A stretch of DNA of 64,000 nucleotides, taken from Micromonospora sp. ATCC 39149. GTDB taxonomy: Bacteria > Actinomycetota > Actinomycetes > Mycobacteriales > Micromonosporaceae. The stretch spans positions 4,630,773 to 4,694,772 of the forward strand of contig NZ_GG657738.1 of NCBI RefSeq assembly GCF_000158815.1, in the 5' to 3' direction. Below the pieces are notes generated by a model. The model was not told the origin of the DNA. It did not search any database and saw only the letters and a list, made by a program, of their open reading frames with translations. Both the position numbers and the translations under genes were made by a program. Of this stretch, positions 34,557-43,860 are shown piece by piece. The first letter of the stretch is position 1, and each line of letters starts with the position of its first letter.

Positions 34557-35756
34557 TCAGCCGGCATGGGACAGCAGCCGGACCGGGTCGGCGGTCAGTT
34601 CCTGCATGATCGAGACGATGCGGGCCGGACCGGTTGGCGCGGCGGCGGCCCGGGCGGGGCGGGCCGACCGGACGGTGGCGGCGTGCGCGACGAGTTCCCG
34701 TAGCCTCTCCGGCCGCCAGTCGTCGTCCCCGCAGTTGGCGGCCAGCCCCTGGCGGGCCAGCATGTCGGCGAAATACTCGCGTTCCGGGTCGCCCCCGGGG
34801 AAGACCAGCAGCGGTACGCCTGCGTGCAACGCGCTGGCGAGCGTGCCCCGGCCCCCGTGGCAGAGCAGCGCCCTGGCCCGTCCGAACAGGTTGCGAAGCG
34901 GCAGCAACGGCCACGCCTGCACGTTGCCGCGCGGCGACACCCGGGGCGGGGCCGTGTCGGTGCTGCCCGCCGCGATCAGCACGTCGACGTCCGAGCCCTC
35001 GAACGCCGCGAGGCAGTGCCGGTAGTACCAGTCGGCGTCCATCGGCGGCCCGCTGGTGTAGGCCAGCAACCCGTGCTGGCCCGGCCGGGGCCAGTCCACC
35101 GGCCCGGTGGCGAGGTGCCGGTCCAGTGACGCTGCGGTGAGCTGGCCGACGTACTCGCCGGTGCTGTGCCGCGCCACCAGCGGGTCCATCTCCGGGGCCA
35201 ACGGGTAGACCAGGCGGGTGCTCCAGGCGAAGAGCACTTCCGAAAGGGACTGTGGCTCCGGTGCCCGGCTGCGGCGCAGCACCGGCCGGAACGCGGCCAG
35301 TGCCCGGGTGTCCACCGGTGCCCAACCGTCGCTGCCGCGCCCGAAGAGACGGTGGTCCGGCCAGGTGACCGGGGTGATCACGGGAATGCCGGCGAGCGAC
35401 CCGGCGACCACCGTGGTCAGGTCGTAGTCGTGGAACAGCACCTGCACCCGGTGCGCCCGGAACTCCCGTAACTGCGCGGTCAGGACGGTCTCCACCAGGT
35501 CGGGGTCGGCGTACGCGGACCGGGACAGCAGGTCGTCCAGGCGGAGGGCGGTCGTCGCGTCGGGGTATGGTGCGGCGTGCGGCCCGGGGATCGGCACCGC
35601 CGGCACGCCCAGCCGGTCGAGCACCGGCCGGAAGTGTGGGCTGGCGAAGAGCACCGGAGTATGCCCGGCGAGGCGGACCGCCTCGTACACGGAGAGCACG
35701 GTGGAGACCGAGCCGAGGCCGTACGACCACACTCCCGGAACCAGGCCGACCCGCAT
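34557..35756 (-). CDS. GT1-family glycosyltransferase
   Basis: ATG 35756 with an AAGGAGG ribosome site gives 399 aa (MRVGLVPGVWSYGLGSVSTV). The C-terminal domain has the GT1/MGT nucleotide-sugar signature region LLCHGGRGTLASALHAGVPL and VFPGGDPEREYFADML. Such enzymes transfer a sugar from an NDP-donor to a small-molecule or lipid acceptor. It heads a two-gene transcript with the SpeD-type gene and has the shared CGCCACCTTG promoter element. A longer upstream in-frame start was rejected because it lacks a ribosome site. Confidence 0.85.
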   Translation of the reverse strand: MRVGLVPGVWSYGLGSVSTVLSVYEAVRLAGHTPVLFASPHFRPVLDRLGVPAVPIPGPHAAPYPDATTALRLDDLLSRSAYADPDLVETVLTAQLREFRAHRVQVLFHDYDLTTVVAGSLAGIPVITPVTWPDHRLFGRGSDGWAPVDTRALAAFRPVLRRSRAPEPQSLSEVLFAWSTRLVYPLAPEMDPLVARHSTGEYVGQLTAASLDRHLATGPVDWPRPGQHGLLAYTSGPPMDADWYYRHCLAAFEGSDVDVLIAAGSTDTAPPRVSPRGNVQAWPLLPLRNLFGRARALLCHGGRGTLASALHAGVPLLVFPGGDPEREYFADMLARQGLAANCGDDDWRPERLRELVAHAATVRSARPARAAAAPTGPARIVSIMQELTADPVRLLSHAG

Positions 35757-35807
35757 GGTGAGATCCTCCTTCCGGGTGCCGCGCCGGTGCGGCCGGCCCC
35801 TGCGGCG

Positions 35808-35844
35808 ACTGTAGGAAGCCGTGAACAGCGGGGACAAGGTGGCG
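35808..35844 (-). promoter_or_regulatory. Promoter of GT1-speD transcript with shared element
   Basis: Minus strand: CGCCACCTTGTCC (35844-35832), its TTGTCC acting as -35, 18-base spacer, TACAGT -10 (35813-35808), about 50 bases before the GT1 start. The element recurs at 44947-44959 and 46176-46188. Confidence 0.6.
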
Positions 35845-35984
35845 GCAACTGCCGTCCACGTTGATGCGTCCCCGGTCCCATGGGCCCTGCGTCGAAGGTA
35901 GTAGATATCGACAAGAAGCGCGCCCGTGCCGGGTCGCCGTCCCTATTCTGGGCCCGACGTACCCGTCACACTCTGGGAGGACTG

Positions 35985-36938
35985 ATGCGGCAACGTGAGT
36001 TGTCCGGCGGCGCGGGGATCCAGATCAGCCAGCTCTGTCTCGGCGCCATGGCGTTCGGCACCGAGGTCGACGAGAAAACCTCGTTCGCGATCCTGGACCG
36101 CTTCGTCGAGGCGGGCGGCACGACCATCGACACCGCGAACTGCTACTCGTTCTGGGTCCCTGGCGGCGTCGGTGGCGAGAGCGAGACGGTGCTCGGCCGT
36201 TGGCTGTCCCGTCGGGGCGGCCGCGACGGGCTGGTGCTGGCGTCGAAGGTTGGCTCCGGTCCCGGCGCCCACGGTGGGGCCGAGGGGCTTGCCCCGGCGG
36301 TGATCCGTGCGCAGCTCGCCGGGTCGCTGCGGCGGCTCGGTGTGGACCACCTGGACCTCTACTACGCGCATCGGGAGGACCGTGACACCCCCGACGAGCA
36401 GGCCCTGGCGGCGTTCCACGAGGCGGTGACGCAGGGAAAGGTCCGGGCGTTGGGCGCCAGCAACCACACCGCCTGGCGGCTGGCCGAGACCCGGGCGGTG
36501 GCCGAGGCGAAGGGCTGGACGCCCTACACGGCGGTGCAGCAGCGCTACTCGTACCTGCTGCCCCGCCCGGCGACGGCGCTGCCCGAGGGCGGGCACGTGC
36601 ACGCCAGCGACGAACTGCTGGACCTGGTCCGCAGCCGGGGCCTGACCATGTTCGCGTACAGCACCCTGCTGTGGGGTTCGTACACGCGGCCGGACAAGCC
36701 GCTGCCGGAGCACTACGAGCATCCGGGCACCGAGCGGCGGCTCCAGGCGCTGCGGGAGGTGGCGGACGAGCTGGGGGTAACGGCGAACCAGGTGGTGCTG
36801 AGCTGGCTGATCGGCGGAGATCCCGCGGTCGTACCGATCGTCGGGGTCAGCTCGGTGGCCCAGCTCGACGAGGTCCTCGCCGCGGTGGACCTGGATCTGC
36901 CGACCGAGCTGCGCAAGCGCCTCGACGCGGCCTGCTGA
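35985..36938 (+). CDS. Aldo/keto reductase
   Basis: ATG 35985 (GGGAGG upstream) gives 317 aa in a TIM-barrel AKR fold. The catalytic set is visible: DTANCYSFW (Asp, Tyr), LASKVGS (Lys) and LYYAHRED (His). A C-terminal NADPH-binding segment reads IVGVSSVAQLDE. It should reduce an aldehyde or ketone with NADPH. It is transcribed alone, opposite to its neighbours, within the glycosylation locus. Confidence 0.85.
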   Translation: MRQRELSGGAGIQISQLCLGAMAFGTEVDEKTSFAILDRFVEAGGTTIDTANCYSFWVPGGVGGESETVLGRWLSRRGGRDGLVLASKVGSGPGAHGGAEGLAPAVIRAQLAGSLRRLGVDHLDLYYAHREDRDTPDEQALAAFHEAVTQGKVRALGASNHTAWRLAETRAVAEAKGWTPYTAVQQRYSYLLPRPATALPEGGHVHASDELLDLVRSRGLTMFAYSTLLWGSYTRPDKPLPEHYEHPGTERRLQALREVADELGVTANQVVLSWLIGGDPAVVPIVGVSSVAQLDEVLAAVDLDLPTELRKRLDAAC

Positions 36939-36952
36939 ACCGGCCTCGCGTC

Positions 36953-36987
36953 GGCGACCGGGCAGGGGATTCCCCTGCCCGGTCGCC
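36953..36987 (+). terminator. Terminator hairpin of aldo/keto reductase gene
   Basis: GGCGACCGGGCAGGGG pairs perfectly with CCCCTGCCCGGTCGCC across a three-base loop, 15 bases after the AKR stop. Confidence 0.75.
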
Positions 36988-37004
36988 GTGTGTCCCTCAC
37001 CCGG

Positions 37005-37042
37005 GTCGTCCCGCTTCCCCGGGGTGGGGGAAGCGGGACGAC
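37005..37042 (-). terminator. Terminator hairpin of convergent biosynthetic operon
   Basis: GTCGTCCCGCTTCCCC and GGGGAAGCGGGACGAC form a 16-bp perfect stem, five bases beyond the stop of the minus-strand gene at 37048. It closes the operon that starts at 44864. Confidence 0.75.
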
Positions 37043-37047
37043 GCGGT

Positions 37048-38232
37048 TCAGCCGGCACCGGCCAGAGAGACGGTCACCTGCTGTCCTAGATGGTCCGAAT
37101 GGCCCTGTGAGCCGACCATCCGGTACTCGTGGCAGCGCACCGGCCCGGTGAAGAACGCCCAGTCCAGCCGCCACCACGCGGCACTGTCCGGCCAGGACAC
37201 CGGATAGAGCTGGTCGCCGGCGACAGCCGCGTCGGTCAGCCGGGTGGCCAGCTCGCGCAGTTCACCCATCGCCGAGGTGGCGTTGAAGTCACCGGCGACG
37301 AGTTGGCCGTGCGGGTTGCTCGCCAGGTCGGCTCGCAGCGCCCGGTAGTGGGCCTGCCGGCGGTCCTGCTGGGCCTGCATGAACGCGGTGAACTCGGACT
37401 CGGTGGGGTCCATCGAGATGTCGAGCTGCACCGGCACGTGCACGTTGTAGACGGAGAGCACCTGGCCGTCGACGCGCAGGTCGGTGCGGAGCACCTTGTG
37501 ACGGTAGTAGTCGGCGAAGTCCGAGTCGGCCGGAACGCCGTGCCGAGTTGGGTCGGCCAGGTACGGCATCCCGTCCAGGGCCCGCGAGGCCACGATGGGG
37601 TAGCGGGACATGGTGAGTAGTTCCCCGACGGCCACCACCTGGTAGTCCGGGAAGTGGCGGCGCAGCTCGGCGACGTGGTCCACCGGGACCGGGCGGTGCC
37701 CGGCCAGGTCCCAGCCGACGTACTCCTGAAGGAGGTAGACGTCGGCCCGTTGGGCGGCCAGGTAGTCGTGGAAGTGTTGGGGATCGGCGCCGTCGTACCA
37801 GTACTCGGTGTTCCAGGAGAACACCCGGACCGCACCGGACGGAGCTGGGTCGACCCTGCCGAACAGCGCGGATGGGTTCAGGCCGGCCAGGTCGAAGCCG
37901 ACGGCGAGGCAGCACACCGCGGCGACGGCGAGCCGCCCGCGTGCCGGCCGGGCCAGCGGGGTGAGAGACAGCAGCAGCAGTGGCACCACGACGAAGACCA
38001 GCGGCGGCATCAGCTCGGCGGGCCGCCACCACCAGTGCTCGCCGGTCAGGAGCAGGAACATCGTGAGGAACACCGCCCAGGCGGCGGTGAGTGCCGCGAG
38101 CCACCGGGCCCGGCGCGGCCACCGGGCCGGCTCGTTGGGGTCCCGGCGCGGTGGCGCGGTGAGGGTGGTGACCCCGGGGGCCCCCGGCGCGGCGGTGGCC
38201 GCGCCGGGGACGGGGTCGATCAGGAGGGTCAT
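37048..38232 (-). CDS. Membrane-anchored endonuclease/exonuclease/phosphatase-fold protein
   Basis: ATG 38232 overlaps the upstream stop (ATGA) and gives 394 aa. Three N-terminal transmembrane helices are followed by an extracytoplasmic EEP domain with FSWNTEYW, LLQEYVG, GDFNATS and the catalytic pair in GHSDHLG. This fold includes phosphodiesterases and sphingomyelinases. Placement as last gene of a lipid-linked sugar operon suggests hydrolysis of a phospholipid or polyprenyl phosphate outside the membrane, which is inference. Confidence 0.8.
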   Translation of the reverse strand: MTLLIDPVPGAATAAPGAPGVTTLTAPPRRDPNEPARWPRRARWLAALTAAWAVFLTMFLLLTGEHWWWRPAELMPPLVFVVVPLLLLSLTPLARPARGRLAVAAVCCLAVGFDLAGLNPSALFGRVDPAPSGAVRVFSWNTEYWYDGADPQHFHDYLAAQRADVYLLQEYVGWDLAGHRPVPVDHVAELRRHFPDYQVVAVGELLTMSRYPIVASRALDGMPYLADPTRHGVPADSDFADYYRHKVLRTDLRVDGQVLSVYNVHVPVQLDISMDPTESEFTAFMQAQQDRRQAHYRALRADLASNPHGQLVAGDFNATSAMGELRELATRLTDAAVAGDQLYPVSWPDSAAWWRLDWAFFTGPVRCHEYRMVGSQGHSDHLGQQVTVSLAGAG

Positions 38233-39284
38233 GCCGTGGTCCCGGCCATCGTCGGGGACGGCGTGCGAGTGGCCGACCAGTCCGCGTCGTAGAGCCGACG
38301 GAACTCGCGGGACAGCAGCCACTGTACGGCGCCGACCGCGATGCCGGCGGAGATCGCCACGTTGGTCAGGAAGGCGATGCCGGTGAACACGGCCAGGAAC
38401 GGCAGCCCCTTGCGGCGTCGCACGTGCCGGTACATCTCCGCGTCCGCCGACAGCGAGACGCCGAACAGGACGGTGGTCAGCAGCAGCCAGGCGGGATGCA
38501 GCGCGGCCAGCGGCAGGGTGGCGAGCACGCCGAGGGCGGCCACGGTGCCGAAGGAGCGGGCCGGGCTCTCGAAGCCCTTGGCGAAGCGCCGCCGCCGGGC
38601 GAACAGCGGCACCCGCAGCCGGGCCCGGCGGAAGAGCTTGCGTAGCAGCGGCAGCAGCCGGTCGTCGTCGTCGTGCCAGCCGCGGACCTGGTCGGTGACC
38701 ATGATCTGGTGGCGGGCCGACATCCGCTCGCCGTAGTCGACCTCCTCGGTCTGCCGCAGCCGGGGGTTGAACGGGCCGACCTCATCGAAGACCCGGCGTG
38801 GGATCGCGGTCAGCGACGAGAACAGGAAGCTGACCTCGCCCAGGGACGCCATCCGCCAGCAGTACGCCTGGAGCACCCGGCACTCCTCGACGATGCTGTC
38901 ACGGATTAGCGGATCCTCCTCGTAGATGCCGCAGACCGCGCCGTACTCCGGGTGGGCGGCAAGTTCGGCGACGGCGCGCTGCACCGCGTCCGGGCGCAGC
39001 GCCACGTCGGAGTCGACGAAGAAGAGGATCTCGCCGCGGGCTGCCGCGGCACCGGTGTTGCGGGCGACGGCCACCCCGCTGTTGCGCGGGGTCTGGAGCA
39101 CCGTCACGGCCCGCTGGCGGGCCTTGGCGAGCGAGTCGTCGGTGCTGTGGTCGTCGACGACGATCACCTCGATCGGCTGGTAGGTCTGCCCGAGCGCGGC
39201 GTCGATGCACGAGCCGATGGAGTTGCCGTAGTTGTAGTTCGGGATGATCACCGAGACCAACGGGTTCGTGGTCGGGGTCGTCAT
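38229..39284 (-). CDS. GT2 glycosyltransferase with membrane tail
   Basis: The 351-aa protein has a GT-A fold: VSVIIPNYNYGNSIGSCIDA, EVIVVDDHSTDDS, and the DxD metal site in FFVDSDVAL. About four C-terminal hydrophobic helices anchor it. It likely moves a sugar from an NDP-donor to a membrane acceptor such as a polyprenyl phosphate. It resembles the GT2 protein at 43857-44864, probably an old duplication. Confidence 0.85.
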   Translation of the reverse strand: MTTPTTNPLVSVIIPNYNYGNSIGSCIDAALGQTYQPIEVIVVDDHSTDDSLAKARQRAVTVLQTPRNSGVAVARNTGAAAARGEILFFVDSDVALRPDAVQRAVAELAAHPEYGAVCGIYEEDPLIRDSIVEECRVLQAYCWRMASLGEVSFLFSSLTAIPRRVFDEVGPFNPRLRQTEEVDYGERMSARHQIMVTDQVRGWHDDDDRLLPLLRKLFRRARLRVPLFARRRRFAKGFESPARSFGTVAALGVLATLPLAALHPAWLLLTTVLFGVSLSADAEMYRHVRRRKGLPFLAVFTGIAFLTNVAISAGIAVGAVQWLLSREFRRLYDADWSATRTPSPTMAGTTA

Positions 39285-39323
39285 GGTCTGTCTCCTCAGA
39301 CGGTGGATGGGGACGCCAGGTCG

Positions 39324-40315
39324 TCAGTGGACGAGGGCGAGCAGGGTCGGGTGTTGGGTGACGAGCAGGACCCCGCCGAGCAGGACGCCCCAGAGCAGCG
39401 CGTTGACCAGCATCGCCCGGTCCCGCAGCAGCACCCGGGTGGGTTCGCCGCCGTCTCCGTCGACGACCACCACCTGGAGGTAGCGGGCCACCGCGAAGAG
39501 CGCGAACGGGGTGGAGCCGACCAGCGCCAGCGCCTGGTACGGGGTGGGGATGGTGGCCTGCACGTGGCCGAGGAAGCCGCTGATCGCGACTGCGGGCGCA
39601 AAGCACGATCAGCAGGTCCAGGTACTGGACCGAGTACCCGGCCAGCGAGGGCCGGTGGGGCGCTGCCACCGACGGCCATCTCGTGCCGTCGCTTGCCGAG
39701 AATGAGCAGCAGGCAGAGGGCGAAGACGGCGATCAGCAGCCAACTCGACACGGCGACCCCGGCGGCCAGGTAGCCCTGCACCACCCGGAGCAGGAAGCCA
39801 CCGGCCACCACCAGCACGTCCAGCAGCGGAACGTGCTTGAGCCCTCTGCTGTAGGCGATGTTGAGCGTCAGGTAGGCCGCCAGCGGCCACCACGGGAACG
39901 CCGGCCCGAGCGCCACCGCCGTGACCAGCGCGGCGGCGATCAGCCCGCCGAAGGCGTACGCGGTGGGCACGCTCACCCGGCCGGAGGCGATCGGCCGGTG
40001 TCGTTTGGTGGGATGTGCTCGGTCGCGGTGCCGGTCGTAGACGTCGTTCCAGACGTAGACCAGCGCGGAGACCATGGTGAACAGCAGCACCGCCCAGGAC
40101 ACCCGGCCGAGAACACCGAGCCCGAGCCGGGGGGTGTCGATCAGCACCAGCGGAACCACCAGCAGGTTCTTCGCCCACTGGTGGGGCCGGATCAGGGTGA
40201 TCAGGTCACGCGCCAGGGTACGGTCGGTGGCGCGGGAGCCGGTGGCCCGGGTCGCCGGGCGGGTGCTGGGCGGGGTGGGTCGGTCGAGGGTCGGCGGGTC
40301 GACGAGGACAGTCAC
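39324..40315 (-). pseudogene. UbiA-family (DPPR synthase-like) prenyltransferase, frameshifted
   Basis: The N-terminal two thirds carry LIRPHQWAKNLLV and the first Asp-rich site NDVYDRHRDRAHPTKRHRPI, close to decaprenyl-phosphate phosphoribosyltransferase (Rv3806c-like), which puts ribose-5-phosphate on a polyprenyl phosphate. After GKRRHEMAVGGSAP the frame changes near 39655 to HRPSLAGYSVQYLDLLIVLC, and again near 39595 to VAISGFLGHVQATIPTP, ending normally at 39324. Two compensating-type shifts within 70 bases, in a gene otherwise well conserved and mid-operon, may be sequence errors rather than decay. Confidence 0.75.
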
Positions 40316-40333
40316 GGTTACCTCCGGTGCCGA

Positions 40334-41383
40334 TCAGAAGATGGCCTTGGCCAGCCCGAGGGCCCCCTGCTTCCAGGGGTCCCGGCTGGTCCGGCCGGAC
40401 GAGGTCGGTGCGGCGGTGCGGTTGTTCGCCCGCCACCAGTCGTAGGTGCGCAGGATGGCGTCGCGGTTGGACAACCGGGGGGTCCAGCCGAGCACGTCGC
40501 GGGCCTTGTCGACACTGACGTACGAGTCGGCCCGCAGCTTGTGGATGAGGCGTCCGTAGACCGGGGAGAGCTTCAGCCGTTGCAGCAGCTCCAGCGCGGC
40601 GACGGCGGGGCGCACCGGCACCGAGACCACGCGCTTGCCGTGGCCGGCGGCGTCCAGCACCGCCTGGAAGTCCTCCCGCAGGGTGTCGAAGCGGTCGGCG
40701 GCGATGTTGAACGTGTCGTTGGCGACGTCGTCCGGTGCGTGCAGCACGGTCCGTACCGCGTCGACCAGGTCGTCGATCGCCAGCATCTGGATCCGCACGT
40801 CGCCCTTGCCGAGCACCGGAAAGTTGCGGCCCTCCTCGGCCCACTCGAAGAGCATCGAGAACAGCCCCATCCGGCCTGGCCCGAGGAACGTCTTGGGCCG
40901 CAGCATCGGCAGCACCATGCCGGCGGCGCGGTACCGCTCGGCGACCTCCTCCGCGCCGGCCTTGGCCCGGCTGTACGGGTCGACCGGTTCGCGCGGGTAC
41001 TCCTCCGTGGTGGGCACCACGCTTGGCAGCCCGTACACGGCGGTCGAGGAGACGTGCACCACCCGGGCGGTGCCGGCGTGGGCGGCGGCGTCCAGCACCG
41101 TCTCCGTGCCGCCCACGATGATCGACCGGATCTCGTCCTCGGGGTAGCTGGGCAGGGCGGCGGCGGTGTGCACCAGCGCGTCCGCCCCGGCCAGGACCGC
41201 GCCGACCCTGGCCCGGTCGCGCACGTCGGCGACCGTGTACTCGACACCCTTCACCGGCTCGACCGGGTCCCGCACGTCCAGGCCGCGCACCCGCCAGCCG
41301 TCGGCGGCCAGCGCCCGTACCAGGTGCCCGCCCAGCATTCCGCTGCCGCCGGTCACCACCACCGTCTTAGCGTTCTGATTCAC
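40334..41383 (-). CDS. NAD-dependent sugar epimerase/dehydratase (SDR)
   Basis: A GTG start at 41383 overlaps the aminotransferase stop and gives 349 aa. The Rossmann motif GGSGMLGGHLV and the catalytic YSRAK (YxxxK) identify an extended SDR of the UDP-sugar epimerase/3-beta-HSD type. It probably oxidises or epimerises a nucleotide- or lipid-linked sugar that the neighbouring class III aminotransferase then aminates. Confidence 0.85.
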   Translation of the reverse strand: MNQNAKTVVVTGGSGMLGGHLVRALAADGWRVRGLDVRDPVEPVKGVEYTVADVRDRARVGAVLAGADALVHTAAALPSYPEDEIRSIIVGGTETVLDAAAHAGTARVVHVSSTAVYGLPSVVPTTEEYPREPVDPYSRAKAGAEEVAERYRAAGMVLPMLRPKTFLGPGRMGLFSMLFEWAEEGRNFPVLGKGDVRIQMLAIDDLVDAVRTVLHAPDDVANDTFNIAADRFDTLREDFQAVLDAAGHGKRVVSVPVRPAVAALELLQRLKLSPVYGRLIHKLRADSYVSVDKARDVLGWTPRLSNRDAILRTYDWWRANNRTAAPTSSGRTSRDPWKQGALGLAKAIF

Positions 41384-42807
41384 CACAGCGACGACACCTT
41401 CTCCTTGACGAAACGGGTGACCAGCCGGGGCAGGCCCTGGGCGAGGGTCCGGTCCAGGCGGTCGAGGAAGTGCTCCACCTCGGCCGGGGCGGTCACCAGC
41501 GACGGGCCGACCACCAGTGGGTTCTTGCCGTTGAGCGTGTAGTACGTGTAGATGTCGTGGTCCCGGTAGAGGGCATTGACGACCGCGCAGGTGACGAGCT
41601 TCGTGCCGAACTGCGGGTCCTTGGCCAGGCCGCCGGGCGCCAGCTTGGTGACTAGGTCCAGCACCCGCGGCGCGTCGAGGAACACCCCCCACAGGGCGCC
41701 CGCGCCGCGGACCTCGGCGACCGCGTCCGGGTGCTCCTTGGCGATCCGGGCCAGCCCGGGGGCCAGGATCCGCTCGATGTCGCGGGCCCGGGCGGGGAAG
41801 TCCTCCTCCACCGCCACGTTGATCGCCTCGATCGCGGTGGCGGTCTCCTCACCGAAGCCGTAGTAGGTGGTGCTGGTGCTCTGCAACAGCGCGTCGTTGA
41901 GGCTCTCGTACGCCTTGTGGAAGATCGGCCGCCGGGCCACGTACGCGGAGATCGAGGACTTGCCGCCGCCGAAGGACTTCGAGGTGGTCACCACGTCGGG
42001 GATCAACCCGGGATAGCGCATGAAGTAGAACATCGTGCCGGTCTTGCCCCAGCCGGTGTAGATCTCGTCGAAGATCAGCACGATGTCCTCGCGGGTGCAC
42101 AGCTCGCGCAGCCCGCGCAGGAACTCCTCGGAGCACCAGCGCATGGTCGAGGCGCTGAACGGCTCGATGAGGATCGCGTACACGTCGCACTTGCCCCGGC
42201 GGTCCCGGGTCGCGTCGACGGCGGCCCGGACCGCGGCCAGGTCGTCGTAGGGGAAGCTCACCACGCCCGGGATGCCGGGGAAGGTGAAGTGGTTCTGCGC
42301 GCTGCCGGTCAGGCTGCCCGAACCGAGCAGCTTGCCGTGGAAGCTGATGTCGCTGCGCATGATCGTGTTGCGCTTGCCGCCGTGGTACTTGTAGGCGAGC
42401 TTGACCGCGCCCTCCACCGCCTCGGCGCCGGAGTTGGGCAGGAACGACATGTCGAGGTCGCCGGGGAGCACGGCGGCCAGGTTGTGCGACAGCGCGGCCA
42501 GGTACGGCGAGAAGTAGGTCTTGTGCACCTCCATCCGCTGCCGCTGCTGGAAGCGCTGCCGGGCGGCCAGGATCCGGGGGTGGTTGTGCCCGTGGTTGAG
42601 CACCCCGACGCCGCCGGTGAAGTCCAGGATCCGCCGACCGTCCCGGGTGTGGATCCAGGCGCCCTCGGCGTGGTCGACCAGTTCCCGGCCGAAGCCGAAC
42701 GAGGTCATCAGGCTGACCTGACTCTTGTTGACGTGCTTGCGGTAGAGGTCCTGCACCTCGGCGACGGAGAGCTGTTCGGCGTCGTCGATGGTCAGTAGCT
42801 CGGGCAT
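41380..42807 (-). CDS. Class III PLP-dependent aminotransferase
   Basis: ATG 42807 (AAGGA upstream) gives 475 aa. Family landmarks are FTGGVGVLNHGHNHPRI, NSGAEAVEGAVKLAY, IFDEIYTGWGKTG and TSKSFGGG, whose Lys binds pyridoxal phosphate. Class III enzymes transfer an amino group to an aldehyde or ketone, commonly omega-amino acids, ornithine or amino sugars. Coupling to the epimerase by a four-base overlap suggests amination of its product. Confidence 0.9.
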   Translation of the reverse strand: MPELLTIDDAEQLSVAEVQDLYRKHVNKSQVSLMTSFGFGRELVDHAEGAWIHTRDGRRILDFTGGVGVLNHGHNHPRILAARQRFQQRQRMEVHKTYFSPYLAALSHNLAAVLPGDLDMSFLPNSGAEAVEGAVKLAYKYHGGKRNTIMRSDISFHGKLLGSGSLTGSAQNHFTFPGIPGVVSFPYDDLAAVRAAVDATRDRRGKCDVYAILIEPFSASTMRWCSEEFLRGLRELCTREDIVLIFDEIYTGWGKTGTMFYFMRYPGLIPDVVTTSKSFGGGKSSISAYVARRPIFHKAYESLNDALLQSTSTTYYGFGEETATAIEAINVAVEEDFPARARDIERILAPGLARIAKEHPDAVAEVRGAGALWGVFLDAPRVLDLVTKLAPGGLAKDPQFGTKLVTCAVVNALYRDHDIYTYYTLNGKNPLVVGPSLVTAPAEVEHFLDRLDRTLAQGLPRLVTRFVKEKVSSLW

Positions 42808-42873
42808 GAGGGGTCCTTTCGAAGCGCGGTTCACGGACGCGGTGGTGGAGTCGGGAGGTTGCGCCGGCATCGG

Positions 42874-43860
42874 TCAGCCGGGGGTCGGGGTGAGCCGGGG
42901 GTCGGGTCCGGCGGATGGCGTGGCGGGGTTACCGCTGGTCGCGAGCCGTTCCGAGGCGGCGACCGCGAGTAGCGCCAGGCCCGCCGTGAGTGCCTCGGCG
43001 AGCGTGCTGAGCACCCGGCTGGCGACCGCCGCGGTGACCGCCGCCGGCAGGGGCAGCACGGTGGACAGGGCCGCGACCACCAGCACCTCCCGTACGCCGG
43101 CGCCGTCCGGCACGAAGAGGGCGACCGTGCCGGCGGTGGTCGCCAGGGCGAACGCACCGACCGCCGCCGGAAGGGCGGCCCCGGCGTCCGCGCCGAGCAG
43201 CACCGCGACGATCCACAGGTGCACCCCCGAGAGCACCCAGGACAGGCTCTGCCACGCGATCGCGTGGCGGACCTCGGCGGGCCGGTGCAGCGGTGCCGGG
43301 CGGGGCCGGCGGGCCACCCGGGCGGCCAGCCGGACCAGGAGGTCGAGCACTCTGGGCCGGATCGCCAGCACCACCAGCAGGGCGACCGGCAGGAGCAGCC
43401 AGGCCAGCCCGGTGCCGGTGCCGAGCACGGCCGGGGCCACCAGGAGGCCCACCGCGCCGCCGGTCAGCAGCACCACGACCAGGTTCACCAGGTAGGTGCC
43501 GGCCATCCGGCCCCGGCTCACCCCGGCGGCATCGCCGAGCCGGAGCTGGGCCAACAACCCCCACACTCGGCCCGGGACGAACTTGCCGAGGAACCCGACG
43601 AAGAACATCCGCACACCGGTGCGGGGCGGTACCACCGCCCCCACCGAGGCCAGCGTCAGCGTCCAGGCCCTCATGCCGCAGAGCAGGCCGACCCCGGTGA
43701 CCAGCAACGCGGCCAGCAGCCATCCGGCGGTATCCGGTCGTAACAGCCGGCCCAGCGTCGACCACTGCTGCCCGCGCAGGGTCAGCGTGACGCCGCCGAG
43801 TACCGCCGCCACGAAGACCGCCGTGAGCGCCGCGCGCCACGCCCGCCGCCTGCCCATCAT
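42874..43860 (-). CDS. Flippase-like membrane protein (LPG synthase TM/UPF0104)
   Basis: ATG 43860 overlaps the GT2 stop and gives 328 aa with about eight transmembrane helices. MFFVGFLGKFVPGRVWGLL and the VPDGAGVREVLV segment match the lysylphosphatidylglycerol-synthase transmembrane/UPF0104 family, several of which move lipid-linked sugars across the membrane. In this operon it could flip the glycolipid made by the GT2 enzymes. Confidence 0.8.
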   Translation of the reverse strand: MMGRRRAWRAALTAVFVAAVLGGVTLTLRGQQWSTLGRLLRPDTAGWLLAALLVTGVGLLCGMRAWTLTLASVGAVVPPRTGVRMFFVGFLGKFVPGRVWGLLAQLRLGDAAGVSRGRMAGTYLVNLVVVLLTGGAVGLLVAPAVLGTGTGLAWLLLPVALLVVLAIRPRVLDLLVRLAARVARRPRPAPLHRPAEVRHAIAWQSLSWVLSGVHLWIVAVLLGADAGAALPAAVGAFALATTAGTVALFVPDGAGVREVLVVAALSTVLPLPAAVTAAVASRVLSTLAEALTAGLALLAVAASERLATSGNPATPSAGPDPRLTPTPG